Part shown: positions 30,901 through 40,900 of the stretch, in pieces
Numbering within the stretch: position 1 is the first letter of the stretch
Layout: the number at the start of each line of letters is the position of its first letter
Assembly: GCA_903772945.1 (NCBI GenBank)
Contig: CAICTM010000533.1
Location: 1 to 61,262, forward strand
Source: Seminavis robusta
Taxonomy: Eukaryota > Bacillariophyta > Bacillariophyceae > Naviculales > Naviculaceae
Direction of reading: 5' to 3'
DNA length: 61,262 bases
Program-made: the position numbers and the translations under genes
Notes under the pieces: generated by a model
Seen by the model: only the letters and a program-made list of their open reading frames with translations
Databases searched by the model: none
Told to the model about the DNA's origin: nothing

Positions 30901-33264
30901 ACGCGTCCAAGATGGAAGCAACGGGGCACAGGAACCGCATTCAAGTCAGCAAAGAAACGGCCGACTTGCTCGTTTCAGGCAACAAGGGAGACTGGCTCAA
31001 ACAAAGAGAGTGCGGAGATGACACTAATGCTACTTTCTGGTTGGATATCAAGTCAAGGTCGTCACCATCGGCGAGATCTGGGACTAGCTGTGCCAGTTCC
31101 CCTAGCAGTGTCGGACTGGAGTCAGCATTGCAGCCCCATTTGTCAGTGCCAGAAGGAATTGAAGGACAGAAACCCGTAGCCTTGGATGAAAAAACAGAGC
31201 GCCTGGTCAAATGGATCTCAAAGTCGTTGGAACTGTTGCTCCAGCAGGTTGTAGCCAACCGCAACGCGAACGCAAAAGATCCCGACAAGCAAACTTTGCA
31301 GGAGGCGTCTCACGAAGAAGACAATGAAGTAGTGTACAAAGAAGGACAGACCGTAATCGATGAAGTGCAGGAGATCATTGCATTACCGCAGGCCCAAGCC
31401 AAGGTGCTGTTAGGGGGGAAACATGCAGCAAAGATTGAACTAAGCAAGGAAGTGGTGCAACAGCTGCATGACTACGTCTCCATCATTGCATCGATGTACA
31501 ACAAGAATCCTTTCCACAGTAAGTGTTGTCATGCTGCTCTTCATCACAAGTCGCACCTTGATGCACTGTTTTGACCAAGTTGTTCGTCCATTCTTTCCTC
31601 CCAAGGCTTTGAGCACGCAACCCACGTGTGTCAGAGCTGCAACAAGCTCATGTCCAGAATAGTCCGTCCGGATGACGTTTTTGATAGTGATGTCAGCTCG
31701 GAGATGGAATTGGTGCAAAATTTGCATGCACACACTCACGGAATCACCTCAGGTAGGAACCGGTACAAATACACGCTTGATTTTCCCATGTCCGCTGTGT
31801 TTTCACCGTGCTGATCCTTTTCCTTCCAAACCTATAAAAGATCCTTTGACCCAGTTCGCGGTCGTTTTCAGCGGATTGATTCATGATGTTGGTAAGCTGC
31901 GAAGATTGCTTGGGACAGCAAACTCTTCGTCAGTAAGAATGTCACTCACTTGTGCTTTGGTTGCCACGGCGCGATCGATGACGTAGATCACGATGGTAAG
32001 ACTTTTTGAGCTGTCTAGTCTACTTACTTGAAGAATCCAATGTACCTGTCTTCTAAACTGTTGGCTCCTTTTGACATGGCTTTAGGTGTTCCAAATGCTC
32101 AACTTGTCAAAGAGGGTACAAGGGTGGCACAGCATTACAAAAACAAAGCTGTGGCAGAACAGAACTCTATCGGTAAGTTGCGACGATCAGTTGGATTTGC
32201 AATGAACCAGTCCCGACCCAAAGCTCAGGTCCATGGCACTCACTTGTTACTTTGGTTGCCGCCTTCAATTGGCTCTTATAGATATCGCGTTGGAACTGTT
32301 GAACGAACCAGCCTTCGAAGCTCTGCGAGCTGCCATCCATGGTACCCCAGGAGAAAAACGCAGATTTCGACAGCTAGTTATCAACTCAGTGATTGCTACG
32401 GATATTGCCGACAAACAGGTAAGAGCGGAAAGAAGCGTTCTACGGTCCTGACGCCAACTGTAAACTTCCTCTCTAACCTCGTTCAAAATCCTCAGCTCAA
32501 GGAGCTTCGAAATGCAAGGTGGCAAAAGGCGTTCAGCCCGTCGTCGTCGACCGAGGGCGGCAGCGCCTTGGATGATGTGAACAGGAAGGCTACGATTGTG
32601 GTGAGTTCCTTCTTGTGCGTCTTGCCTGGTTCTTCCTCTTCAATTTTTCTAACCTGGATGGTTTATGCCCCCCTTTCGACAGATTGAGCATCTCATTCAA
32701 GCATCCGATGTGGCGCACACAATGCAACACTGGTAGGATTTCTAGAATCTTGCTGATGATGAGCAGCTACATGTATGTGCATCTCACCCGCTTATTTGAT
32801 TTTCATGTTTTGTTGCAGGCTCATGTATCGCAAGTGGTAAGGTTGCGTGGCTCCTGTTGACGCTGATAACAAACAGGTGTTCCTCACCCCGGTTGCAACT
32901 TGAATTTTCTTCCAAATCAGGAACGAACGGCTGTTTGCCGAGATGGCACTAGCCTACAAAAATGGGCGCAGTGCTAAGCACCCAGCCGAATTTTGGTACA
33001 AGGGTGAACTTGGTAAGGAACTTCCCTGTCAAGGGTCATACTTTGTCGTAGTGTCCTCCGTCTCGTATTAGAGTGTGCTCAAGCAACCGTTTTCTGCTCC
33101 CAGGATTCTTTGACTTTTACGTAATACCTCTGGCTAAGAAGCTAAAGGAATGTGGTGTCTTTGGGGTTTCTAGTGACGAGTATCTCAACTACGCCATGAT
33201 GAACAGGAGAGAATGGGAGGCTAAAGGAGAGCATGCAGTCGCCGAATTGGCTGCGAAATACTAG
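27977..33264 (+). CDS. Receptor-type nucleotide cyclase fused to a cyclic-nucleotide phosphodiesterase, 19 exons with micro-exons
   Basis: Exons: 27977-28327, 28412-29852, 29929-30027, 30111-30123, 30238-30248, 30335-30345, 30489-30498, 30598-30693, 30787-31518, 31606-31752, 31841-31891, 31987-31995, 32086-32172, 32282-32418, 32496-32600, 32683-32732, 32819-32836, 32921-33012, 33104-33264. The sum is in frame: 1206 residues. Topology: acidic cytosolic N-terminus, TM at 84-106, ectodomain of ~360 residues, TM at 470-494, cyclase domain ~586-745, PDE domain ~880-1200. Cyclase residues: CTVMFADISGFT (Asp592) and VETIGDCY (Asp636), both metal ligands, with guanine-type Glu632; but Asp715 and Lys719 (VVDYASKM) replace the usual Asn and Arg. 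PDE: FHSFEHATH (His921, His925), IHDVDHDG (His985, Asp986) and ASDVAH keep the metal ligands, so hydrolysis looks intact. Making and degrading cNMP in one receptor suggests local signal shaping; cGMP is favoured by the Glu. ATG 27977 was chosen over an in-frame Met at 27785, whose extension is Phe/Ser/Pro-rich. Confidence 0.9.
30111..30498 (+). other. Four consecutive micro-exons (13, 11, 11, 10 nt) coding the cyclase catalytic loop
   Basis: TTGAGACGATCGG (30111-30123), GGATTGCTACG (30238-30248), TTGCTGCAGCG (30335-30345) and GGCGTACCCG (30489-30498), each flanked by AG and GTAAG/GTGAG. Spliced, they read V-E-T-I-G-D-C-Y-V-A-A-A-G-V-P, the conserved loop with the second metal Asp. Together they are 45 nt, so skipping all four keeps the frame; skipping any one breaks it. 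Confidence 0.85.
31987..31995 (+). other. Nine-nucleotide micro-exon in the PDE metal site
   Basis: ATCACGATG between GTAG and GTAAGAC. With the flanking exons it completes IHDVDHDGVPN. Its inclusion is required for the family motif HD-x-DH-x-G; skipping it would delete Asp-His-Asp in frame. Confidence 0.8.
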
Positions 33265-33772
33265 GGCTTTCTATTATTAATAGCCAGTGGGACCAGGGCT
33301 TCCAAAGGACCTTCGCTTGGCATTTGCCATCAAAGACATGGCAGCAGCAGGAATAATCAACGAGGTATGCATCATTAAATAGTGTTTTCATCAACTTATT
33401 CATCCCGTCTACACTGATTATGAAGAGAGAGTCGTTTCTGACATCTTCAACAGAAGGGCTGAACTTTGTTTCAGCTTCAGGCAAAAGATCTTTGTCGGCC
33501 TGCTGCCTTGGTGCAGGAGTGACTTGACTCAGTCGTGAAACACTTCCACGAACTGCAACTGCAAGGTGTGCTTCAACTCAATGTTCAAGTCAAGTAACAA
33601 TCGCTCCTTTGTTGGCTGGGCTGCTACGATGTATGGCATGCTGCGATAGGACTGAGATCATTGTGTGATTCCTTCTGAGTGCTTTGTTCGTGCCTTGCTA
33701 ACTCCTCGTAATAGTGTCAAGTAATGCTGTCCAGATCGACTACTAGCTTGCTGGGCTGGCTTTAACTTCACT
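33265..33772. other. Shared 3' flank of convergent genes, no gene seen
   Basis: 508 nt between the cyclase-PDE gene (plus) and the TPR gene (minus). The minus-strand frame at 33221-33484 has no motif and overlaps the PDE 3' end. Nothing else recognised. Confidence 0.4.
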
Positions 33773-36700
33773 TCATTCCCCGTTATCTTGGACGCCGCTG
33801 ATTTGCCCGCCACCTTCGCTCTCAACGCTCTCTCCAGCGCCCTGGGTGCCGGTGCTTTGTTCATCGTCTTGACTCTCCAAATTTTGGGTGTCGGTGCTTT
33901 GTTCATCGTCTTGACTCTCCAAGCTTTGGGTGCCGGTGTTTTGTTCATCGTCTTGACTCTCCAAGCTTCGCGACGTGAGCGCAAACTGGATTTCATCCAA
34001 CGACACTCCCACTATGACAGCCTTAGTTATCATATCCACAACGGACATCCCAGATTCCTGCAGGTAGCTCTGGAATTCTTGCGACACCTCATCGGTGGTT
34101 GAATGGTCTTCCCCGTAGTGCATCTTATGGATCACCTGCAACGAGGGTGAGAAAGCCAGTTGCACAATCGAGCTACAAAGTTCGTATCGTCCTCTAAGAG
34201 GCTGCTTTAGGAACGTACCAATGCCTTGATCCCGGAGCGAATGGCCAATGCCTCCTCGTCAAGCGCTTTCGCCAACTTGAAGATAGTTCGATGTGTCTGC
34301 CCAAGGCTTTGATGATAGTTTTCCAGAGCCGCTTCCTCGACAGCGAGGCATTGCTTCGTGAATTGCAATGCGACAGCCAAATTCCCCATATTCTGGAGCG
34401 CAACGCCGCTGTTGTAAAAGCACTGTGCCATTTCTAGAGGCGACAACGCTCCTCCTGGAAGACTTTCGTAGATTACGAGATACTCTCGAAATGACACGAG
34501 GGCAGATTGGTAAAGTCCCCTTATAAGAAAGAACCGCCCCTGTTCCAGATGGCACTTGGCAACCTGAACGTTCGTTGGCTCGACGAATCGAGACCGCACA
34601 ATTTCAAGCCATTTTTTACAGTGCTTTGTGGCCTCCTCCGCATCCCCGGCTTGGAAGAGAAGAGATGCGAGCTCTTGGGAGGATCTGATCGCCTGGTCGA
34701 AGGATTTATTGTCTTTGGTCGGGAGTTTTTCATAAACCGAGACAGCATCGGCAAAGTACTTGACGGCCGCGTCATTATCATTCTTTTGCTTCAACAGCAG
34801 TGCAACTGCAAAGGACAGATTGACAAGCTCAGAGTGAGCTTCTCCATATGCAGATTGAAACATCCTACGAGCTTTTGTCATGTGATCAATTGCGAGGTCT
34901 GTTTTGTTCAAGTGGCTCAGGTACACTTGCATAAGAATAGCGTGTATCCGAGCCAAATCAGGATGTCCTGCTTGCAGGGTGGCCTCAAGTCTACCAAGGC
35001 ATGCCAGATAGTATTCAGCTGCTTTGTCGTAATCACCTTTCTGCTGGTAGATGAATCCAAGCCTTTTCAAGAGACCAGTAGGAGGGGCAGCAGCCGCAGC
35101 CTTTTCAAGCCACTCCAGTGCCTGGTCGTAGTCTCCTTTGAGCATAAGCACTGTGCCAATCTTGTCACAAGTGAAACCTATACTAGCTCCGTTGGCCTCG
35201 CGTATACTAAGCGACTGCTGATGCTTTTCCAGTGCCCCCTCCAAATCCTTGCGTTGCAGGAGAATTTCGCCTAGAGAGTCGTATGCGCTTGCTGTTTCGA
35301 CGCTGTTTAGCCCGTAGATTGTTTCATGGATGTCGACAACTTTTTGTTGGTTTTCCAAGGCTGCGTCAAGGTCATGCCGTTTTAGGCAGATTCTAGCGAT
35401 GGCATTGTAACACTCAGCTGTATCTGGATGGCGCTCCCCCAGACAAGCTTCCCGCACACGCAGCGACTTCTTGTACTCTTCCAAAGCCTGCGATTTGTCG
35501 TAGTCCCCGTCGCCCCTTTCCAGGGCAAGTCCGATATTGTAACGACAAGCTGCAGTATATTGATTGTTCTCCCCTTTGATGATCAAGTTGATTGCAAGGG
35601 ATTTGCGGTGATGTTCTAAAGCAGCGTCAATCTTGCCTTGACCATTCAGGCAAACTCCCATGTTGGAGTAGCATATTGCCGTATTCTCGTGGTTTTCACC
35701 CACCGTTTGAAGTAGTGTGCCCAAGGCTTTGGTATACTGCTCAAAGGCAACATCTTCCTTTCCCTGGGCATCCAAGACCGATGCAACATTGAACCGAGCA
35801 AGGGCAATCTGATAGTCATCTGGTTCAGGAACGGATTGATAAAGCTCCAGTGTTTTTTGGTGCAGTCGTAGCGCCACATCTAGATCTCCCTGCCGGAAGA
35901 AGAGATATGCAATATTTGTAATCGTCGCTGCAGCAGCGGGATTGTCCTCGTTTTCTGCGACCAAATGCAGTGCTGTCGTTTTGATCCATTTCCTCATGTG
36001 CTCATTGACGCTTATATCCAGTGCTCGAGTCCCTCCACCTGCCCTTACAAGCTGTAGAATCCGATGTCTGTCTTCTTCCTGTGTTGCCTGTGCCTTTTCC
36101 ACGCTGGTGTTCGACAACGCTTGGTACAGTTTGTCAACCCCACCCGTGTCGCCTGTCAATACAAGAGCATTCAGCATGGCTACTTTCTCGGTAATCGGCA
36201 TGACAATGGTAACCTCCACACCACTTTGCTGGTTGGAGCAAGCAACATACATTTCAAAGATACACCAGATGCGTGATAGATAAGATGGCTCATTCCACGG
36301 ACTCATCATGGCCAAGATGTGACCGGTTCCCATGACGCGGCCGAAGAAGATGTCTCGAAAGTCTTCAAAAGGAACCTCTTTTCCTGATTTGTTATTGGAA
36401 TACACACGGTGTTGATTGTTGCATAAACAGCAAATCCAAATATACGTTCTCTTTGGGTCCAGCTGTTGCTCCTGGCAAAAGTACGACAAAGTGTCGACCA
36501 CACTCCCGATCGCGTAGCCCCAGGTATACGAAAGCATGAATAGGGCCGGGCCCACTTTATCGGGATCATCTCCCAAAGAATGGACATAGGCGGCTCCAAG
36601 CTCACCATCCATGGGGCAGACAACGGATGCGCCTTTGCGACGAATGACACCGTGTTCTTCTTGTCTGAGATCCTCCATCTCATATTTTTTGGCGTCACGG

Positions 36701-37440
36701 GTCAATCCAGCTTCCTCCACTTCTGACAGCAGTCCGTGGACTAAATGATGAACACTGACACCCAAAAGGCCCACCGGATCGATTTCGTAATCTGTCGGGA
36801 ACATAATATCATTATTTTCTTCTTTCGAATCCTCTTTTTCTGGGTGGCCTTTTTTCTGTTGCAGATGTCTTCGTAGATTATCTGATAGCATATTTTCCAT
36901 GACAGCTTCAACCGCACCCTCCGTTTCGCTTGCAGCCTCATTCTTATTGTCATCCTTCAGTACCGAGGCTGGAACTTCCACGGCTTCTTCTGGGTCCTTG
37001 TAATCATCTACCAGTGAAAGTGCGGTTGCCCATTCGTCTACGTCGAGATCAAGGCCGGCGGAAGCAGCCAAGTCGTCTACATCAATGTCAATGGCAGAGC
37101 TTTCTCGTTCTTGGGCCAATTTCTCTGGTGTGATTTCAAAATCGTCCGGATCAATGGATCTCTGTACTACCGGCTGCTTGAAAGTCTCTAGAGGCGCTGA
37201 CTCAATATCTTGGAGACCTTCTCCTCTGTCTTCAGCAGCCAATGGTTTGGCTTCTAGAAGAGAGGCAATCCTTCTACGGGAATCGTCCTGACTTGTCTCG
37301 GCATCAGGCCTTCGCACTGCAAGCTCCACAGATGCATCATCATCATCATCATCCCTCAGATAGGTCTCCTTTGAAGGTGGAGAAGAACCATATGATCCTG
37401 GAGGTTCCATAGTGTTGATGCTGTGAAGGCATACTTTCAA
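33773..37440 (-). CDS. Large TPR (kinesin-light-chain-like) protein with conserved N-terminal domain (two exons)
   Basis: Exon 1 is 37440-34219 and exon 2 is 34135-33773, joined by an 83-nt phase-0 intron (GTACGT...TTGCAG); up to 1194 residues, or from the Met at 37407 (MEPPGSYG). Residues ~1-235 are acidic and disordered. Residues ~240-470 form a globular domain with LSYTWGYAIGSVVDTLSYFC, YIWICCLCNNQHRV and SRIWCIFEMYVAC. This resembles an uncharacterised N-terminal domain that stramenopile and dinoflagellate TPR proteins carry, perhaps TIR-like in fold; I cannot name it. At least 12 TPR units with Gly-Glu-x-His-x-x-Thr-Ala features (GENHENTAICYSNMGVCLNGQG) follow to the end of exon 1. Exon 2 completes the last TPR (MHYGEDHSTTDEV) and ends with three 14-residue repeats of SLESQDDEQSTGTQ type. 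TPRs bind proteins; cargo or signalling adaptor are both possible. Confidence 0.85.
33846..33972 (-). repeat. 42-bp coding minisatellite, three copies
   Basis: In exon 2 of the TPR gene, three tandem 42-bp units encode S/N-LESQDDEQ-N/S-T-G/D-TQ. On the plus strand the units read TTGTTCATCGTCTTGACTCT followed by CCAAGCTTTGGGTGC. The multiple-of-three length keeps the frame, so copy number could vary between alleles. Confidence 0.75.
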
Positions 37441-37938
37441 AAACTCTTGCTTGCTTGATGCTATAAAACGGACGGTTTGTTACTATGGCTTGGCAACTTC
37501 TTCCCGAACTCCATCATCTTCCCAAACTCTTTCATGATCATGGCATTAGACCGGTTTTTCGTCTTGAAAAATGAGGGTGACGCCAAAATAGTCGTTCACG
37601 GGACTTTTGGGGAAGATCTCCCTTTTAATTAAGAAGAGGCTGACATTGACCCACTGAGCCAGCTTCTTTGCCACTTTGCTGATTTCCAATGTTGCTGATC
37701 AAACAGACAGCTGCCATATGTGAAATGTATCGAGGAGAAAGTGTTGGGGACTTGCCTCGTTTGCAATTGTGTCCTTGCAACCGACCCATTCAATGGAAAG
37801 CTCAGGCTTGGCAACACTGATGTTGGGACAAGGCATTCCACATCTGCCGTAAGTGAGAAATCTGCTTTTGTAAGCTTCGACAGTTCAAGATGTATATCTA
37901 TTTTACCGATAGCTCGAAAACTAGTGCAACCTTTGATA
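37441..37938. other. Spacer between TPR gene and third cyclase-family gene
   Basis: About 500 nt; both neighbours are on the minus strand, so this is the TPR promoter and the 3' flank of the pseudoenzyme gene. It contains the inverted gene fragment described at 37645-37860. Confidence 0.4.
37645..37860 (+). pseudogene. Inverted, decayed fragment of the adjacent cyclase/PDE-family gene
   Basis: Read on the plus strand, this stretch matches a part of the neighbouring minus-strand gene (about 39900-39556). ATTGACCCACTGAGCCAG followed by TTCTTTGCC..TTGCTGATTTCC corresponds to IDPLSQFAIFFAALISDI. AATGTATCGAGGAGAAAG corresponds to EMYGGES. CGTTTGCAATTGTGTCCTTG and CAATGGAAAGCTCAGGCTTGG correspond to CLVCNCVLATDHFNGKAQAW. 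The fragment is shorter by roughly 130 bp and shifted in frame, so it is not functional. It is an inverted duplication placed just past the parent gene's stop. Confidence 0.75.
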
Positions 37939-40900
37939 TTAAAGTGGAATATCTGGGGTTCGTAGGTATGACGGCGGTAACCTCACTTCCAGACCGGGGC
38001 CTTTATGGGGTGGGAATGGAACATCCTGCAAAATGCCCTCGTCTTTGGCGAGCGCTTCAAGCTGCTCGAAAACGTCCGTGTGCATGTCAATCGCAAGCGG
38101 CAATATGACAACGCCCTCTTTGCTTTTCAGTTTCATATCAGCCTTTCGTGCCAAGAAGAGGCCCTTTTTGATCAGTGCTCTTTGTGTGGCCTGATCCCGT
38201 TTGCCTTCAGTTCGAAGCTGTGTTACAAGACGTAGGCAAAGTTCAGCAGCCAAATCACTTGCAGCCCAGCCTATATTGGCGTGGATGTTGTCCAAGAAGT
38301 CGTGTGGATTGCCATTATCTCCATCAATCATCCAATCTACAGCTTCGTCCAAAGCGACAAAGTCGGAAGGGTCATGGCAGATGTCCAGGAGCCATTTGGT
38401 TGGCTTGAATAGTGACTTGCACGGAGTGAATTTTTTTGGTCCGTGGTGTTTTAGGTGTGCCTCCACAACGTATTCATCGAGCACCTCACGCATTCGCAGA
38501 GCTTGGCCTTGAGGTTTCAGCACACGCATGACATTGATCAACAGACCCCAATTCCCTAAGGTGTTCGTCGGGTCTTGGGTTGGCATCAGGTCCTGAATCA
38601 CATAGTTGCATGCCTCAATTGCCTGTCCAACATTTCCTAGGTGATGGTGCCACATTGCACTAAAGGAGAAGGTCTGAGCAGCTCTGTCTGTCCCATAAAC
38701 TTCTGCCATCCTTGATGAATGCGACTCTGCATCATACACCTCTGCAAGTTTCTTGAATATAGCCAGGGCAGCTGTGCATTTCCCACGTCTCCCACAAATC
38801 TCGGCAAACATGGATAAAGCCCTCATGTAGTGGATGGGGTCTGGATGGCACATGCTCTCCTTCACAAACTTTTGTGCCAAATTCACTTCAAAATGGCCTT
38901 GACTATCTTGTTGCACTTTGCCGCCTCTGATCCAAGCAAAGATGCCAGAATAGATTGGAAAGAGGATTTCTTTATCTTCCATTTCCGCTGAAGCTGGGCA
39001 TCGCTCGTAGATTTCCAAGGCGTCGAGCCATGCCTGTGCAGCATCGTTTTGACCAACGGCGTTTGTGCCAGTGTTTTGTCCTTTCTTGATAAGCTTCTTC
39101 ATGATAAAACTGAGCTCCTCCACAGTTAAAGTGTTGATCTCGTTGTTGGTGAATCCACCGATCTCCATTTCTCTGCGCTTGCAGTAACGATCATACATGT
39201 CCTTCACGAGCTGCTTGCCTTGATTGGACCATCTCTTTTGGTTGTTCAGCGCGTGATTAAGGCATTCGCTGCTCGATGCCCCAAAGACTTTGGCTTCTGC
39301 CAACCGTTTTGCCAACGGGACTGCATGTTTTCCAAGAAATGCCAACTCATCCTCGTACCAAGTCTCGACCGGATTGCTGCCAGTGCACACCCCGGCATCA
39401 AACGCCAAGTTCTTCTCTCTGAAGAGCCTCTCTTGCCAATCCAAGTATACATCCCAATGTTGAAGAGTGTTGGATATGTCCGATGCTTGTACAAGAGCTT
39501 CTATAACCACAGTCGCTTTCAAATCCAAGTCTCCTTCATGTAGCCTCAAGTTGTCACAATAGACGTGGAATGCTTTGTCCCAACGTCGGTTTCGCCAAGC
39601 CTGAGCTTTTCCATTGAAATGGTCGGTTGCAAGGACACAATTGCAAACGAGGCAACGGAATCTGAAGAGATCCTCCTCCGTTGAAAACAAACACTCTTGA
39701 AGATCTTTGTAGCAAGGATCCATGAGGATGTCCCAACCAGTGTTGGTGGACATCTGTTCCTTCACACTTTCTCCTCCATACATTTCGCATACATGAGGCT
39801 TCTCCTCTGCCAGCTGTCTGTTTGACTTCCCACACTCAGCAATGTCGGAAATCAACGCGGCAAAGAAGATTGCAAACTGGCTCAGTGGGTCGATGTCAGC
39901 CATGTACAGCTGCACAGAATTCTGCGAGTTATGGCTTGATCCCACGTCTAGAGAATCAATCTTTGCGCTGTCGTCGGATACCATGCACCGAATGAGGAGT
40001 TTTTGCACAGACATTGCCGTGTACGCCGCCTTTTCAAAGTTGTGGTAGGGTAGGTCATCTCGAAAATGACTGGCGATTCTGACTACCATTGCTTCCAACT
40101 GCTGTCCTACTTTGGAGGCAACGTCAACTTTTGCGGCGTTGGTGGGGCTACTTCCGGATAGGAAGGAGCAATCATCCTCAACAGTGGACTGTCTCTTCAG
40201 GTGGACAGCATCTACAACTTCCTCCAACGGCCTGACTTTGCCATCCGAGAAATTCTCCAGGAACGCATTGTCACGCCTGATCAAATTGTTGGATTGCATT
40301 TCATCGCACTTTTGGATCCTTCGATTCGCCTCCACAACACGGTTGAGCTGCTCCAACAGCAGTTTCAGAACCCAATCAACCAGCCGCTTTTTGTTCGCGG
40401 AGCGAGAAATTGGCGAAACTGCGAAGATGAAATTGTTCTCTACGTCTCCCAACACATTTCGACGCTCGGGGCAAACAGGGCTACAATCAGTCGCGGCAAC
40501 GCTGGCTTCTTCTGAGGAGGCCCGAGGAAAGAGGACGTCGGAATCAAGCTGTGGTTGCTTGACAAAATTACGCCGGAGGCTTGGAAAGACAACCCAGTAC
40601 GTGTCCATTTCATCACCGTCGCTCTTTGTCGTTGTGTTGAGTGGCTCCCGTTTCTTGATCCACTTTCGCTTTCCGGCTTTTACAAGCAACTCGGCAGTGG
40701 CAGACGATACGTGGATCCGGTGCCTTACGCTTGTCGTGTTCAATTCTGTTGCAACGTTGACGGTGGGTCCCAAGAGATTGCACAGCCGGAGCTTTATCTC
40801 GGGATTTGGGTCTTGCACAAACCCTGCGACAACGGGGCCCGAAGAGATGCCAACTTTAAGCCGCAGGCTGGCGGTGCCTGGGCCCAGTTTTCTCTCCAGA

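Noticed and set aside
34136..34218. Very short introns (17 or 25 nt) or a frameshift at the end of the TPR exon 1
   Set aside because: An 83-nt phase-0 intron with GTACGT and TTGCAG ends explains the join and restores the last TPR.
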